From the NCBI GenBank assembly GCA_938005655.1, contig CALLNA010000230.1, forward strand, positions 1 through 10,421: DNA of 10,421 nt, written 5' to 3'. Below are positions 1-9,033 of this stretch, piece after piece (within the stretch, counting starts at the first letter, position 1; every line of letters begins with the position of its first letter). The notes under the pieces were generated by a model. The model made no database searches. It saw nothing but the letters and a program-made list of their open reading frames with translations, and was not told the DNA's origin. The position numbers and the translations under genes are program-made. The stretch is from an uncultured Novosphingobium sp. (GTDB taxonomy: Bacteria > Pseudomonadota > Alphaproteobacteria > Sphingomonadales > Sphingomonadaceae).

Positions 1-476
1 TTGGCCAGCGGCAAGGTCGGCAGGGCGACGGCGGCGAACCACGGTTCGAAGCGGTCGTAGGCGTCGGCGGGCAGCCCGTTGAAGGCCAGCGCGCCCTCGA
101 AGGCTTTGCGCTCGTCCTCGGTCATGGCGCCGCGCAGCGTCTTGTCCGGGGGCAGCAGGGCCAGCTTGGCGGTGATCGTGGCGACCTCCGCCGGGTCGTT
201 GCCGGCGATCTCCGTCACCAGCTCGGTCGAGGCGTTGAACGCCGTGGCGATCGGTCCGGCGAACCAGCGCACGTCCTTGGGCAGGGCGTGGATCGTGCCG
301 AAGAGGTAGATCGTCGTGTCCTCGTCCGCGATCTTCCACAGCGCCGGTCGGGCGAGCGGCGCGGCCTGGACTGCGGGGCGGGCGACGGGGCGCACCTGCC
401 GCGCCGAAGCGTTGACCGACAGGGAGGCCAGCAGGACGGCGGCCCAGGCGAGGATCAGACGGAACAACTTGGTCAT
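1..476 (-). CDS. TraB/GumN-family exported protein (N-terminal part, cut by window edge)
   Basis: The minus-strand frame opens at the ATG at 476-474 and stays open to the left edge, giving 158 residues without a stop. Seen: a basic start (MTKLF), a hydrophobic stretch at about residues 5-20 and an A-S-A site at 23-25, which together look like a Sec signal peptide, so the mature protein is probably periplasmic or lipid-anchored. A proline/alanine-rich linker (about 28-45) leads into LWKIADEDTTIYLFGTIHALP (47-66 region). The G60-T-I-H63 motif and the acidic residues E85 and E89 match the start of the TraB/PrgY/GumN fold (GX2H motif, proposed metal-dependent peptidases related to TIKI). The family is usually near 280-320 residues, so roughly half is present. 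There is no Shine-Dalgarno; a TATAGC box ends 8 nt before the ATG, which fits leaderless initiation. The gene is divergent from glyQ. The family call is fairly secure; the substrate is unknown. Confidence 0.8.
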   Translation of the reverse strand, partial: MTKLFRLILAWAAVLLASLSVNASARQVRPVARPAVQAAPLARPALWKIADEDTTIYLFGTIHALPKDVRWFAGPIATAFNASTELVTEIAGNDPAEVATITAKLALLPPDKTLRGAMTEDERKAFEGALAFNGLPADAYDRFEPWFAAVALPTLPLA

Positions 477-481
477 GGCGC

Positions 482-495
482 GCCGCTATAGCGGC
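482..495. promoter_or_regulatory. Perfect 14-bp palindrome containing a TATAGC box, in the divergent spacer
   Basis: GCCGCTATAGCGGC reads the same on both strands and lies in the 100-bp gap between the minus-strand TraB-like gene and glyQ. On the minus strand TATAGC (490-485) is followed by 8 nt and then the ATG, the spacing expected for a -10 box giving a leaderless transcript. No good -35 hexamer is seen at 16-18 bp on either strand. It could therefore be a -10 box inside a repressor operator, or a palindrome by chance in GC-rich DNA. No clear promoter for glyQ was found in the rest of the gap. Confidence 0.35.
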
Positions 496-576
496 TTTGC
501 CTAATCAGTCGATGAACGAAGACGTATTCATCAAGCTAGGTTGATTCATGTCCGGCCCTGCGCCAAAGGCCCGGCC

Positions 577-1475
<899 letters not shown>

Positions 1476-1479
<4 letters not shown>

Positions 1480-3572
1480 GCGACTTCCTCCTCGAACTCC
1501 GCTCCGAAGAGATTCCCGCCCGGATGCAGGCCGGCGCCCGGGCCGATCTCGAACGCCTGTTCCACGCCCGGATGGAGGCTGCCGGCGTCGCGCTCGGCGA
1601 CGTCACCGTCTGGTCGACCCCGCGCCGCCTCGCGCTGATCGCCCGCGGCCTCCCGCAGGCGACCGAGGCCGTCAGCGAGGAGGTGAAGGGCCCCAAGACC
1701 TCCGCCCCGCCGCAGGCGCTCGAAGGCTTCCTGCGCAAGACCGGACTGACCCAGGACCAGCTCACCGAGCGCGACGGCGTGTTCTTCGCGATCACCGAGA
1801 AGCCCGGCCGTGCGACCCGCGAGGTCCTGGCCGAGGCGATCCCCGCGATCGTGCGCGCCTTCCCCTGGCCCAAGTCGCAGCGCTGGGGCGCCGCCTCGCT
1901 CTCGACCGAGAGCCTGCGCTGGGTCCGTCCGCTGTCCGGCATCGTCGCTATCTTCGGCGAGGAGCTGGTCGAGACCGAGGTCGGCGGCATCCGCTCCGGC
2001 TACGCCACGCTCGGCCATCGCTTCCACCATCCGGGCGAGATCACCATCGGCAGCGCTGCCGACTACCAGGAGAAGCTGCGCGCCTGCCACGTGATCGTCG
2101 ACCACGCGGAGCGCCAAGACCTGATCCGCGACAAGGCCAAGGCCGCCGCGAGCGCTGTCGGCCTGATCTTGGTCGAGGACGAGGGCCTGGTGATCGAGAA
2201 CGCCGGCCTCACCGAATGGCCGGTGCCGCTCCTCGGCCGCTTCGACGAGGCTTTTCTCGACGTGCCGCCCGAGGTGATCCAGCTCACCGCGCGGACCAAC
2301 CAGAAGTATTTCGTCTGCGAGCAGGCCGGGAAGCTTGCCAATGCCTTCGTCTGCACCGCCAATATCGAGGCGAATGACGGCGGCGAGGCGATCATCGCCG
2401 GCAACCGCAAGGTGCTGGCGGCGCGGCTTTCCGACGCCCGCTTCTTCTGGGAGCAGGATCGCAAGACGCCTCTGGCGGAGCAGGCCAGGAAGCTTGCCCG
2501 GATCACCTTCCACGAGAAGCTCGGCACCGTCGCCGACAAGGTCGAGCGCGTCGCCAGGCTGGCCCGTTGGCTGGTCGAGGAAGGCGTGGTCAAGGGCGCC
2601 GAGGCGGATCAGGCCGAACAGGCCGCCCGCCTCGCCAAGGCCGATCTCGTCACCGAGATGGTCGGCGAGTTTCCCGAGCTTCAGGGCCTGATGGGCGGCT
2701 ACTACGCCCGCGCCGAGGGCCAGCCCGACGCCGTGGCTGACGCCATCCGTGACCATTACAAGCCGGTCGGACAAGGCGACGAGGTGCCGACCGCGCCGGT
2801 CACGGTGGCAGTATCGCTCGCGGACAAGCTCGATACCCTGCGCAGCTTCTTCGGCATCGATGAGAAGCCGACCGGATCGAAGGACCCCTTCGCGCTGCGT
2901 CGCGCCGCGCTCGGAATCATCCGGCTCATCACCGAAAACGGCCTGCGCTTCAGCGTGGGCGAAGGCGATATCCTCGATTTCTTCGCCGACCGCCTCAAGG
3001 TCCAACAGCGCGAGGCCGGTGTCCGGCACGACCTGATCGACGCGGTCTTCGCGCTTGGCGGGGAGGATGATCTCGTCCGCCTGCTCGCCCGGGTCCATGC
3101 GCTCCAGGCCTTCGTCGGGACCGAAGACGGCGCGAACCTGCTCGCGGGCTACAAGCGCGCCGCCAACATCCTCAAGAAGGAGGACTGGAAGGGCCTCGAA
3201 GGCGAGATCGCGCAGACCGGCGAGGAGGACCCGCTGGCCGTGGTCGACGATCCCGACCTCGCGCCGGTCATCGCCGCGAAGATGGCCGAGCGGCACGAGA
3301 AAGTTCTTTCCTACACCCCCGAACCTGCGGAAAAGGCGCTGATGGGCGCGCTCGATTCTGCCGGACCCGAAGCCCAGACCGCCGTCGAGGCAGAGGACTT
3401 CGCGCGCGCCATGGCGGCGCTCGCCTCGCTGCGGGCGCCGATCGATGCGTTCTTCGATGGCGTCACGGTGAACGACGCCGACGCGGATAAGCGCGCGGCA
3501 CGGCTCAACCTACTCGCGCGGTTCCGCAAGTCCGTGCATCAAGTCGCTGATTTCTCCAAGATTGAAGGCTGA
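1476..3572 (+). CDS. glyS: Glycyl-tRNA synthetase beta chain
   Basis: This is the beta subunit of the same tetramer, supplying tRNA recognition and anticodon binding. It is 698 residues, normal for the family. Seen: the N-terminal FLLELRSEEIPARM signature at residues 3-16, a central ARFFWEQDRK block near 321-330, an HD-like helical region with K388-ADLVTEMVGEFPELQG leading into GGYYA, the KDPFALRRAALGIIRLI stretch, and a C-terminal DALR-type anticodon-binding domain from about residue 640 (FARAMAAL, then PIDAFFDGV, then NLLARF). The frame remains open upstream to 1257 inside glyQ, but the ATG at 1476 gives the conserved family start and overlaps the glyQ stop by 4 bp. The last base of the stop is about 90 bp before ppdK, with no U-tailed terminator between them, so read-through into ppdK is plausible. 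Confidence 0.97.
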
Positions 3573-3591
3573 TCCAAGCGGAGAGGATTAT
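3562..3591 (+). promoter_or_regulatory. Possible ppdK promoter (TTGAAG, 18 bp, GATTAT)
   Basis: TTGAAG at 3562-3567 and GATTAT at 3586-3591 are separated by 18 bp and each match four of six positions of the primary-sigma consensus. The pair overlaps the last codons of glyS and would start a transcript near 3598, placing the hairpin at 3616-3643 in the ppdK 5' leader. The match is moderate. ppdK may instead simply be read from the glyQS transcript. Confidence 0.25.
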
Positions 3592-3615
3592 TCGCCCCAG
3601 GACAGCGTGAGCCTT

Positions 3616-3643
3616 GCCGGCTTCGGCGTCAGACCGAAGCGGC
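3616..3643 (+). promoter_or_regulatory. Bulged 10-bp hairpin just upstream of the ppdK ribosome binding site
   Basis: GCTTCGG (3620-3626) pairs perfectly with CCGAAGC (3634-3640) around a 7-nt loop. With one bulged G (3619) the stem extends by GCC (3616-3618) pairing with GGC (3641-3643). The structure ends 7 nt before the AAGGAG ribosome binding site at 3651-3656. No U-run follows, so it is not a standard intrinsic terminator. It may be a 5'-leader stabiliser, a translation-control element or a 3'-end-protecting hairpin for glyS mRNA. The pairing is seen directly; the role is inferred. Confidence 0.4.
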
Positions 3644-3665
3644 ATCCGCCAAGGAGTTCGTGGAA

Positions 3666-6338
<2,673 letters not shown>

Positions 6339-6347
6339 GGCCGCGCG

Positions 6348-7091
6348 CTATCGCCGCCACCCGCTGAGGGTGAGGATTTCGAACCGCTCCACGGTCCGGC
6401 CATCCTCTCCCGCGGCGGCGAAGGCCGCCCGGGCGCGCTCCAGCGCCGCCCGGTCCAACGGCGGCCCGCCGCGTGCCAGGACGCTCGACAGCCCTTGCGC
6501 TCGCAGGTCCGCGACGAGGCCGTCGAGCGAGCGGAAGCTGGCCGACAGGCTCCGGCTGTCCACCACCGGATCGGCGAAGCCGGCGCGCTGGAGGAGCTGG
6601 CCCCCGGCGCGCACGTCGACCATCGGGTGCAGCCGAGGCGCGGGGCGCTCGCCATCGGCGGCCAGCATCGCGGCGCGAAGTTGCGGCAGGCTCCCGGCGC
6701 CGAGGAAGCTCGCGATCATCAGCCCGCCCGGCTCCAAGGTATTGCGCAGGTGGACCAGCGCGCCCGGCAGGTCGTTGACCGTGTCGAGCGTGCCCAAGCT
6801 GGCGATGAAGTCGAACCGGGCGGCGGGCAGGGGCCGCTCCTCGTCGTGGCCCGCCGCCGGTTCGAGCACGTCGGCGGCCAGCGCGGCGGCAAGGCCCAGG
6901 GTCCAGTCGCCGATCACCAGCGCCCGCTCGGGCGCGACCCGCAGGAAGCCGAGGCGTTCCTGCACGTCCTCGATCATGTCCTCGATCAGGTAGCGCGGCG
7001 CGCCCGGCCGCCGCTGGAGGGCGAGCATCCGCCGCCGCGCGGCAAGCCGGCGGGCGGGGGTGAAGACGATCGGAGGGCTGCTGGTGGCCAT
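6348..7091 (-). CDS. SAM-dependent methyltransferase-like protein (NDUFAF5/BioC-like)
   Basis: The predicted protein is 247 residues with ATG at 7091-7089, preceded by AGGGGA (7102-7097) 5 nt away, and stop TAG at 6348-6350. Seen: a basic N-terminus with FTPARRLAARRRM, a helical YLIEDMIEDVQERLGFL segment (34-50), the Rossmann entry ALVIGDWTLG at 57-66, then FDFIASLGTLDTVNDLPGAL (93-112) and a LEPGGLMIASFLG strand (119-131). The TVNDLPGAL and PGGL blocks are characteristic of the alphaproteobacterial relatives of mitochondrial NDUFAF5 (a complex I assembly hydroxylase of methyltransferase fold) and of BioC. Odd: motif I lacks the usual GxGxG, with GDWTLG in its place, so SAM binding cannot be assumed. 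It is divergent from comF across 63 bp and convergent with ppdK. The fold call is good; whether it methylates, hydroxylates or does neither is open. Confidence 0.8.
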   Translation of the reverse strand: MATSSPPIVFTPARRLAARRRMLALQRRPGAPRYLIEDMIEDVQERLGFLRVAPERALVIGDWTLGLAAALAADVLEPAAGHDEERPLPAARFDFIASLGTLDTVNDLPGALVHLRNTLEPGGLMIASFLGAGSLPQLRAAMLAADGERPAPRLHPMVDVRAGGQLLQRAGFADPVVDSRSLSASFRSLDGLVADLRAQGLSSVLARGGPPLDRAALERARAAFAAAGEDGRTVERFEILTLSGWRR

Positions 7092-7140
7092 GCCATTCCC
7101 CTGCCGCGCCGCGCCCCCTCGCGCAAGCGGCGGCGTCGGG

Positions 7141-7154
7141 CTAGACCGGCGCCG
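7141..7154 (+). promoter_or_regulatory. Possible -10 box for leaderless comF transcription
   Basis: CTAGAC (7141-7146) is followed by exactly 8 nt before the comF ATG at 7155, and no Shine-Dalgarno sequence is present in front of that ATG. The same box-to-ATG spacing is seen for the TraB-like gene at the left edge. No convincing -35 hexamer lies 16-18 bp upstream, so this stays tentative. Confidence 0.25.
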
Positions 7155-7889
7155 ATGGCTCTCGCGCAAACCCTGGCTCCCCTGGTCGACCTGGTCTTTC
7201 CCCCGCGCTGCCCGCTGTGCGGAGAGGGCCTCACCGCGCAGCTCGGCCTCTGCGGCGCCTGCTGGAGCGAGCTGGTCATCCCGGCCGAGCCCTGCTGTGC
7301 GCTGTGCCAGCGGCCCTTCTCGGACGGCGTGGCGGAACAGTCGATCTGCGCGCCCTGCCTCGCCTCCGCGCCGCGGCACGACGGCATCGCGGCGGGCACG
7401 CTCTACAACGAGGCCTCGCGCCGCCTGGTCCTCGCCTTCAAGCACGGCCAGCGGATCGCACTTGCGCCGATGATGGCCCGATTGATCTCGGCACGGCTCA
7501 AGGAGGCGGGGCCGGGCTGGCTGGTCGTGCCGGTGCCGCTCCATCGCTGGCGGCTGTGGCGGCGCGGGTTCAACCAGGCAGGACTGCTGGCGCGCGAGAT
7601 CGCCCGGCTGCGCAGCGCCGAGCTGGTGGTCGACGGGCTCCAGCGCCGCAAGCAGACGCCCTCGCTCGGCGGGCTCGGCCGCAAGGCGCGGGCGAGGGCG
7701 CTTTCCGGGGCGATCGGGATCAATCCCCGGCGCAAGGCCCGTTTCGCCGGGTCCAGGGTCATTCTGGTCGACGATGTGCTGACCAGCGGCGCGACCAGCG
7801 CGGCCTGCGTCTCCGCGCTCAAGCGCGCCGGGGCGGAGAAGGTCGTGGTCGCCTGTTTCGCGCGCGTGCTAGATGAGGTGACGGGGTAG
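7155..7889 (+). CDS. comF: ComF-family phosphoribosyltransferase-like protein
   Basis: It is a 244-residue protein of the ComF/GntX family, related to competence protein ComFC; in non-competent bacteria the role is unclear and may concern DNA handling or nucleotide metabolism. Seen: a short hydrophobic N-terminus followed by four CxxC pairs (C19/C22, C33/C36, C48/C51, C65/C68) that look like paired zinc-ribbon knuckles, the Y-N-E-A-S-R-R-L-V-L-A-F-K-H-G block, a PVPLHRWRLWRRGFNQA segment typical of ComF, and a PRPP-binding loop VILVDDVLTSGAT at residues 202-214. Frame is open far upstream across the methyltransferase gene, but that extension is antisense shadow. The ATG at 7155 begins the family-like sequence. 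It is divergent from the NDUFAF5-like gene, an arrangement I recall as common in alphaproteobacteria. The stop lies 15 bp before the hairpin at 7905-7930. Confidence 0.92.
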   Translation: MALAQTLAPLVDLVFPPRCPLCGEGLTAQLGLCGACWSELVIPAEPCCALCQRPFSDGVAEQSICAPCLASAPRHDGIAAGTLYNEASRRLVLAFKHGQRIALAPMMARLISARLKEAGPGWLVVPVPLHRWRLWRRGFNQAGLLAREIARLRSAELVVDGLQRRKQTPSLGGLGRKARARALSGAIGINPRRKARFAGSRVILVDDVLTSGATSAACVSALKRAGAEKVVVACFARVLDEVTG

Positions 7890-7904
7890 GATACCCAAAC
7901 GAAA

Positions 7905-7930
7905 ACGCCCAGGGCCGAAACCCTGGGCGT
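7905..7930 (-). terminator. Intrinsic terminator, U-run on minus strand (possibly also serving comF)
   Basis: ACGCCCAGGG (7905-7914) pairs perfectly with CCCTGGGCGT (7921-7930) around a 6-nt CCGAAA loop. On the minus strand the stem is followed by T-T-T-T-C-G-T-T-T (from 7905 downward). On the plus strand it is followed by TCCTCG with no T-run. It is therefore strongest for leftward transcription. It also sits 15 bp after the comF stop and could weakly terminate that gene, making it partly bidirectional. Confidence 0.7.
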
Positions 7931-8001
7931 CCTCGTGACGAAACTCTAAGGTGCCGCTTTCGCGAAACGGTAACGCCCCCCGACGTCACCTCACCTGATT
8001 C

Positions 8002-8092
8002 CTCATCGTCCCTGAACCTTGGCGCGTTGGCGCCGCAGGTCTGCGGTTACGGTTCCCTCAAACCGTGAGAGGGGTTGTCTCATCGAACCTTG
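8002..8092. repeat. Short direct repeat CTCATCG...GAACCTTG in two copies
   Basis: Copy 1 is CTCATCG (8002-8008), a 5-nt insert TCCCT, then GAACCTTG (8014-8021). Copy 2 is CTCATCG (8079-8085) running directly into GAACCTTG (8085-8092), sharing the G. On the minus strand each copy reads CAAGGTTC followed by CGATGAG, so each carries an AAGG before an ATG. Two matched blocks of 7 and 8 bases in the same order within 90 bp look non-random and flank the hairpin cluster. Confidence 0.5.
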
Positions 8093-8197
8093 CATCAGGG
8101 AAGCATGATCGCTCCGACGCATGGATTTTGGCCGGCATATGTGGTTATCGTGCAACAAGTCATCTTTTCGAACGCACATTTCGAGGACCAGCCGTAC

Positions 8198-8566
8198 ATG
8201 TCATCCGCCGACCCCGACCGCGAGCAGGGCGATGTTTTCCTTCCCAAATTCGACGAAAAGGGCCTGTTGACCGCCGTTGCGGTCGATTCGGCGAGCCGGG
8301 AGGTGCTGATGGTCGCCTTCATGGATGCCGAGGCGCTGGCGAAGACGCGCGAGACGGGCCTCGCCCACTTCCATTCGCGCTCGCGCGGTCGGCTGTGGAT
8401 GAAGGGCGAGACCTCCGGCCACGTGCTCAAGGTCGACGAGATCCTGGTGGATTGCGACCAGGACTGCCTGGTGCTGAACGTCACGCCGAACGGTCCGGCC
8501 TGCCACACCGGCGCGACGGCCTGCTTCTACCGTAAGCTCGACGGCGACAGGCTCGCCCGTCGATAG
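8198..8566 (+). CDS. hisI: Phosphoribosyl-AMP cyclohydrolase
   Basis: HisI hydrolyses the adenine ring of phosphoribosyl-AMP to ProFAR, the third step of histidine biosynthesis, in the cytoplasm, using Zn2+ and Mg2+. It is 122 residues with no fused HisE domain, so phosphoribosyl-ATP pyrophosphohydrolase must be encoded elsewhere. Seen: V-L-M-V-A-F-M-D-A-E-A-L (36-47), H-F-H-S-R-S-R-G-R-L-W-M-K-G-E-T-S-G (57-74), D85-C86-D87-Q-D89 for Mg2+ and Zn2+, A-C102-H-T-G and C109-F-Y-R. The three cysteines C86, C102 and C109 are the expected zinc ligands. The ATG at 8198 follows GAGGA (8183-8187) at 10 nt. In-frame starts at 8075 and 8105 would add unrelated residues and run into the structured interval, so they are not preferred. 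The gene stands alone rather than in a his operon; the MerR gene begins 35 bp after it. Confidence 0.95.
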   Translation: MSSADPDREQGDVFLPKFDEKGLLTAVAVDSASREVLMVAFMDAEALAKTRETGLAHFHSRSRGRLWMKGETSGHVLKVDEILVDCDQDCLVLNVTPNGPACHTGATACFYRKLDGDRLARR

Positions 8567-8582
8567 TTGACGTTTACGTAAA
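8567..8582 (+). promoter_or_regulatory. ACGT-type dyad operator overlapping a TTGACG -35 box, upstream of the MerR gene
   Basis: TTGACGTTTACGTAAA starts one base after the hisI stop. Its halves TTGACGT and ACGTAAA are inverted repeats around TT with a single mismatch. This resembles, from memory, the operator reported for LiuR-type MerR regulators of branched-chain amino acid and fatty acid catabolism. TTGACG (8567-8572) can also serve as a -35 box. A weak -10 (CATGGT, 8590-8595) 17 bp downstream would start transcription close to the MerR ATG at 8602. Autoregulation of the MerR-dehydrogenase operon is inferred. Confidence 0.55.
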
Positions 8583-8601
8583 GGGAATTCATGGTGCCGC
8601 C

Positions 8602-9018
8602 ATGCCTTCCTCCGCCGCGCCTGCTTCGGACGAATCCCGCGAGGCCTGGTCGATCTCCGACCTGAGCGCCGAGTTCGGCGTCACCGCCCGCGCCCTGCGC
8701 TTCTACGAGGACGAGGGGCTGCTCGCGCCGACTCGCCAGGGCCTGACCCGGATCTACGGCAAGCGCGACCGGGCCCGGCTCGCCTGGGTGCTGCGAGCGC
8801 GCAACGTCGGCTTCAGCCTGGCCGAAATCCGCGAATTGATCGATCTCTATGACATCGGCGACGGACGGATGGAGCAAAGGCGCGTGACGATCGAGCGTTG
8901 CCGCGAGAAGGTTGACAAGCTCCAGCGCCACCGCGCCGATACCGATGCGGCGATCGCCGAACTGACGGGCTTCATCGCCCAACTCGAATCCATGGAACCG
9001 CCCCTCGGGCACGACTGA
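8602..9018 (+). CDS. MerR-family transcriptional regulator (LiuR-like)
   Basis: A 138-residue protein. Seen: a polar N-terminal tail (1-15), the MerR helix-turn-helix W16-SISDLSAEFGVTARALRFYEDEGLL (16-41), the wing with R-Q-G-L-T-R-I-Y (45-52), a second helical unit with V-G-F-S-L-A-E-I-R-E-L-I (69-80), and a dimerisation coiled coil at about 88-130. There is only one cysteine (C100), so it is not a typical metal or redox sensor of the CueR/SoxR kind. Its short C-terminal region and its place 15 bp upstream of an acyl-CoA dehydrogenase suggest a LiuR-like regulator of acyl-CoA catabolism. The AAGGG at 8581-8585 is 5 nt before an out-of-frame ATG (8591) and too far from 8602, so initiation at 8602 is probably leaderless or weak. 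No in-frame start lies between the operator and 8602. The family is sure; the specific ligand is inferred from context. Confidence 0.88.
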   Translation: MPSSAAPASDESREAWSISDLSAEFGVTARALRFYEDEGLLAPTRQGLTRIYGKRDRARLAWVLRARNVGFSLAEIRELIDLYDIGDGRMEQRRVTIERCREKVDKLQRHRADTDAAIAELTGFIAQLESMEPPLGHD

Positions 9019-9033
9019 CAACGGAGAGAGCCC

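Larger units (their letters stand above)
7895..8100 (-). ncRNA. Candidate structured small RNA, minus strand (unassigned)
   Basis: Read on the minus strand from about 8100 to 7895, this stretch would be an RNA of roughly 205 nt. It would have a 5' domain closed by CCCTGA/TCAGGG, a middle domain closed by CGTCAC/GTGACG with an inner TTT-CGCG-AAA hairpin, and a 3' intrinsic terminator with U4-C-G-U3. The case rests on the terminator: its U-run lies on the minus strand, yet no minus-strand gene lies upstream. Against it: no clear minus-strand promoter is visible above 8100, and one inner pair is a G-U wobble if the plus strand is transcribed but a C-A mismatch on the minus strand. The region could therefore also be a plus-strand 5' leader of hisI. 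It does not match SRP RNA, tmRNA or RNase P motifs that I know, and its multi-domain shape does not fit 6S RNA. Boundaries are approximate. Confidence 0.3.
7890..8197. other. 308-bp gene-free but structure-rich interval between comF and hisI
   Basis: No protein with family-like features is encoded on either strand here. The interval contains a perfect terminator hairpin (7905-7930), a 6-bp stem GTGACG/CGTCAC (7935-7940 with 7984-7989) enclosing an inner hairpin (7950-7977), and a CCCTGA/TCAGGG stem (8010-8015 with 8095-8100) enclosing hairpins at 8021-8034, 8033-8046 and 8049-8066. CTCATCG and GAACCTTG each occur twice (8002-8021 and 8079-8092). From 8101 to 8182 I see nothing structured. GAGGA at 8183-8187 is the hisI ribosome binding site. 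Confidence 0.6.

Noticed and set aside
541..576. TTG start for glyQ adding 12 residues
   Set aside because: The ATG at 577 has AAAGG at 7 nt and begins where GlyQ family sequence begins.
478..576. Glycine riboswitch or T-box upstream of glyQ
   Set aside because: No glycine aptamer core or T-box sequence is present. The only pairing, GATGAA (511-516) with TTCATC (527-532), is a weak AT-rich 6-bp stem that could be chance.
6495..7154. Upstream in-frame extension of comF across the methyltransferase-like gene
   Set aside because: The extension is antisense to a gene with family motifs. ComF-like sequence and the CxxC pairs begin only after the ATG at 7155.
8049..8073. H-type pseudoknot from ACGGTT/AACCGT with loop CCCTC pairing to GAGGG (8069-8073)
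   Set aside because: The connecting loops would be 0 and 2 nt, too short to cross stems of 6 and 5 bp. The two pairings are more likely alternatives.
7895..8100. 6S RNA
   Set aside because: CCCTGA and TCAGGG arms recall the 6S closing stem, but the multi-domain layout, the several short hairpins inside and the lack of the usual neighbouring genes do not fit.
8075..8197. Longer HisI from in-frame starts at 8075 or 8105
   Set aside because: The extra N-terminus is unlike the family, and GAGGA at 8183-8187 supports the ATG at 8198.
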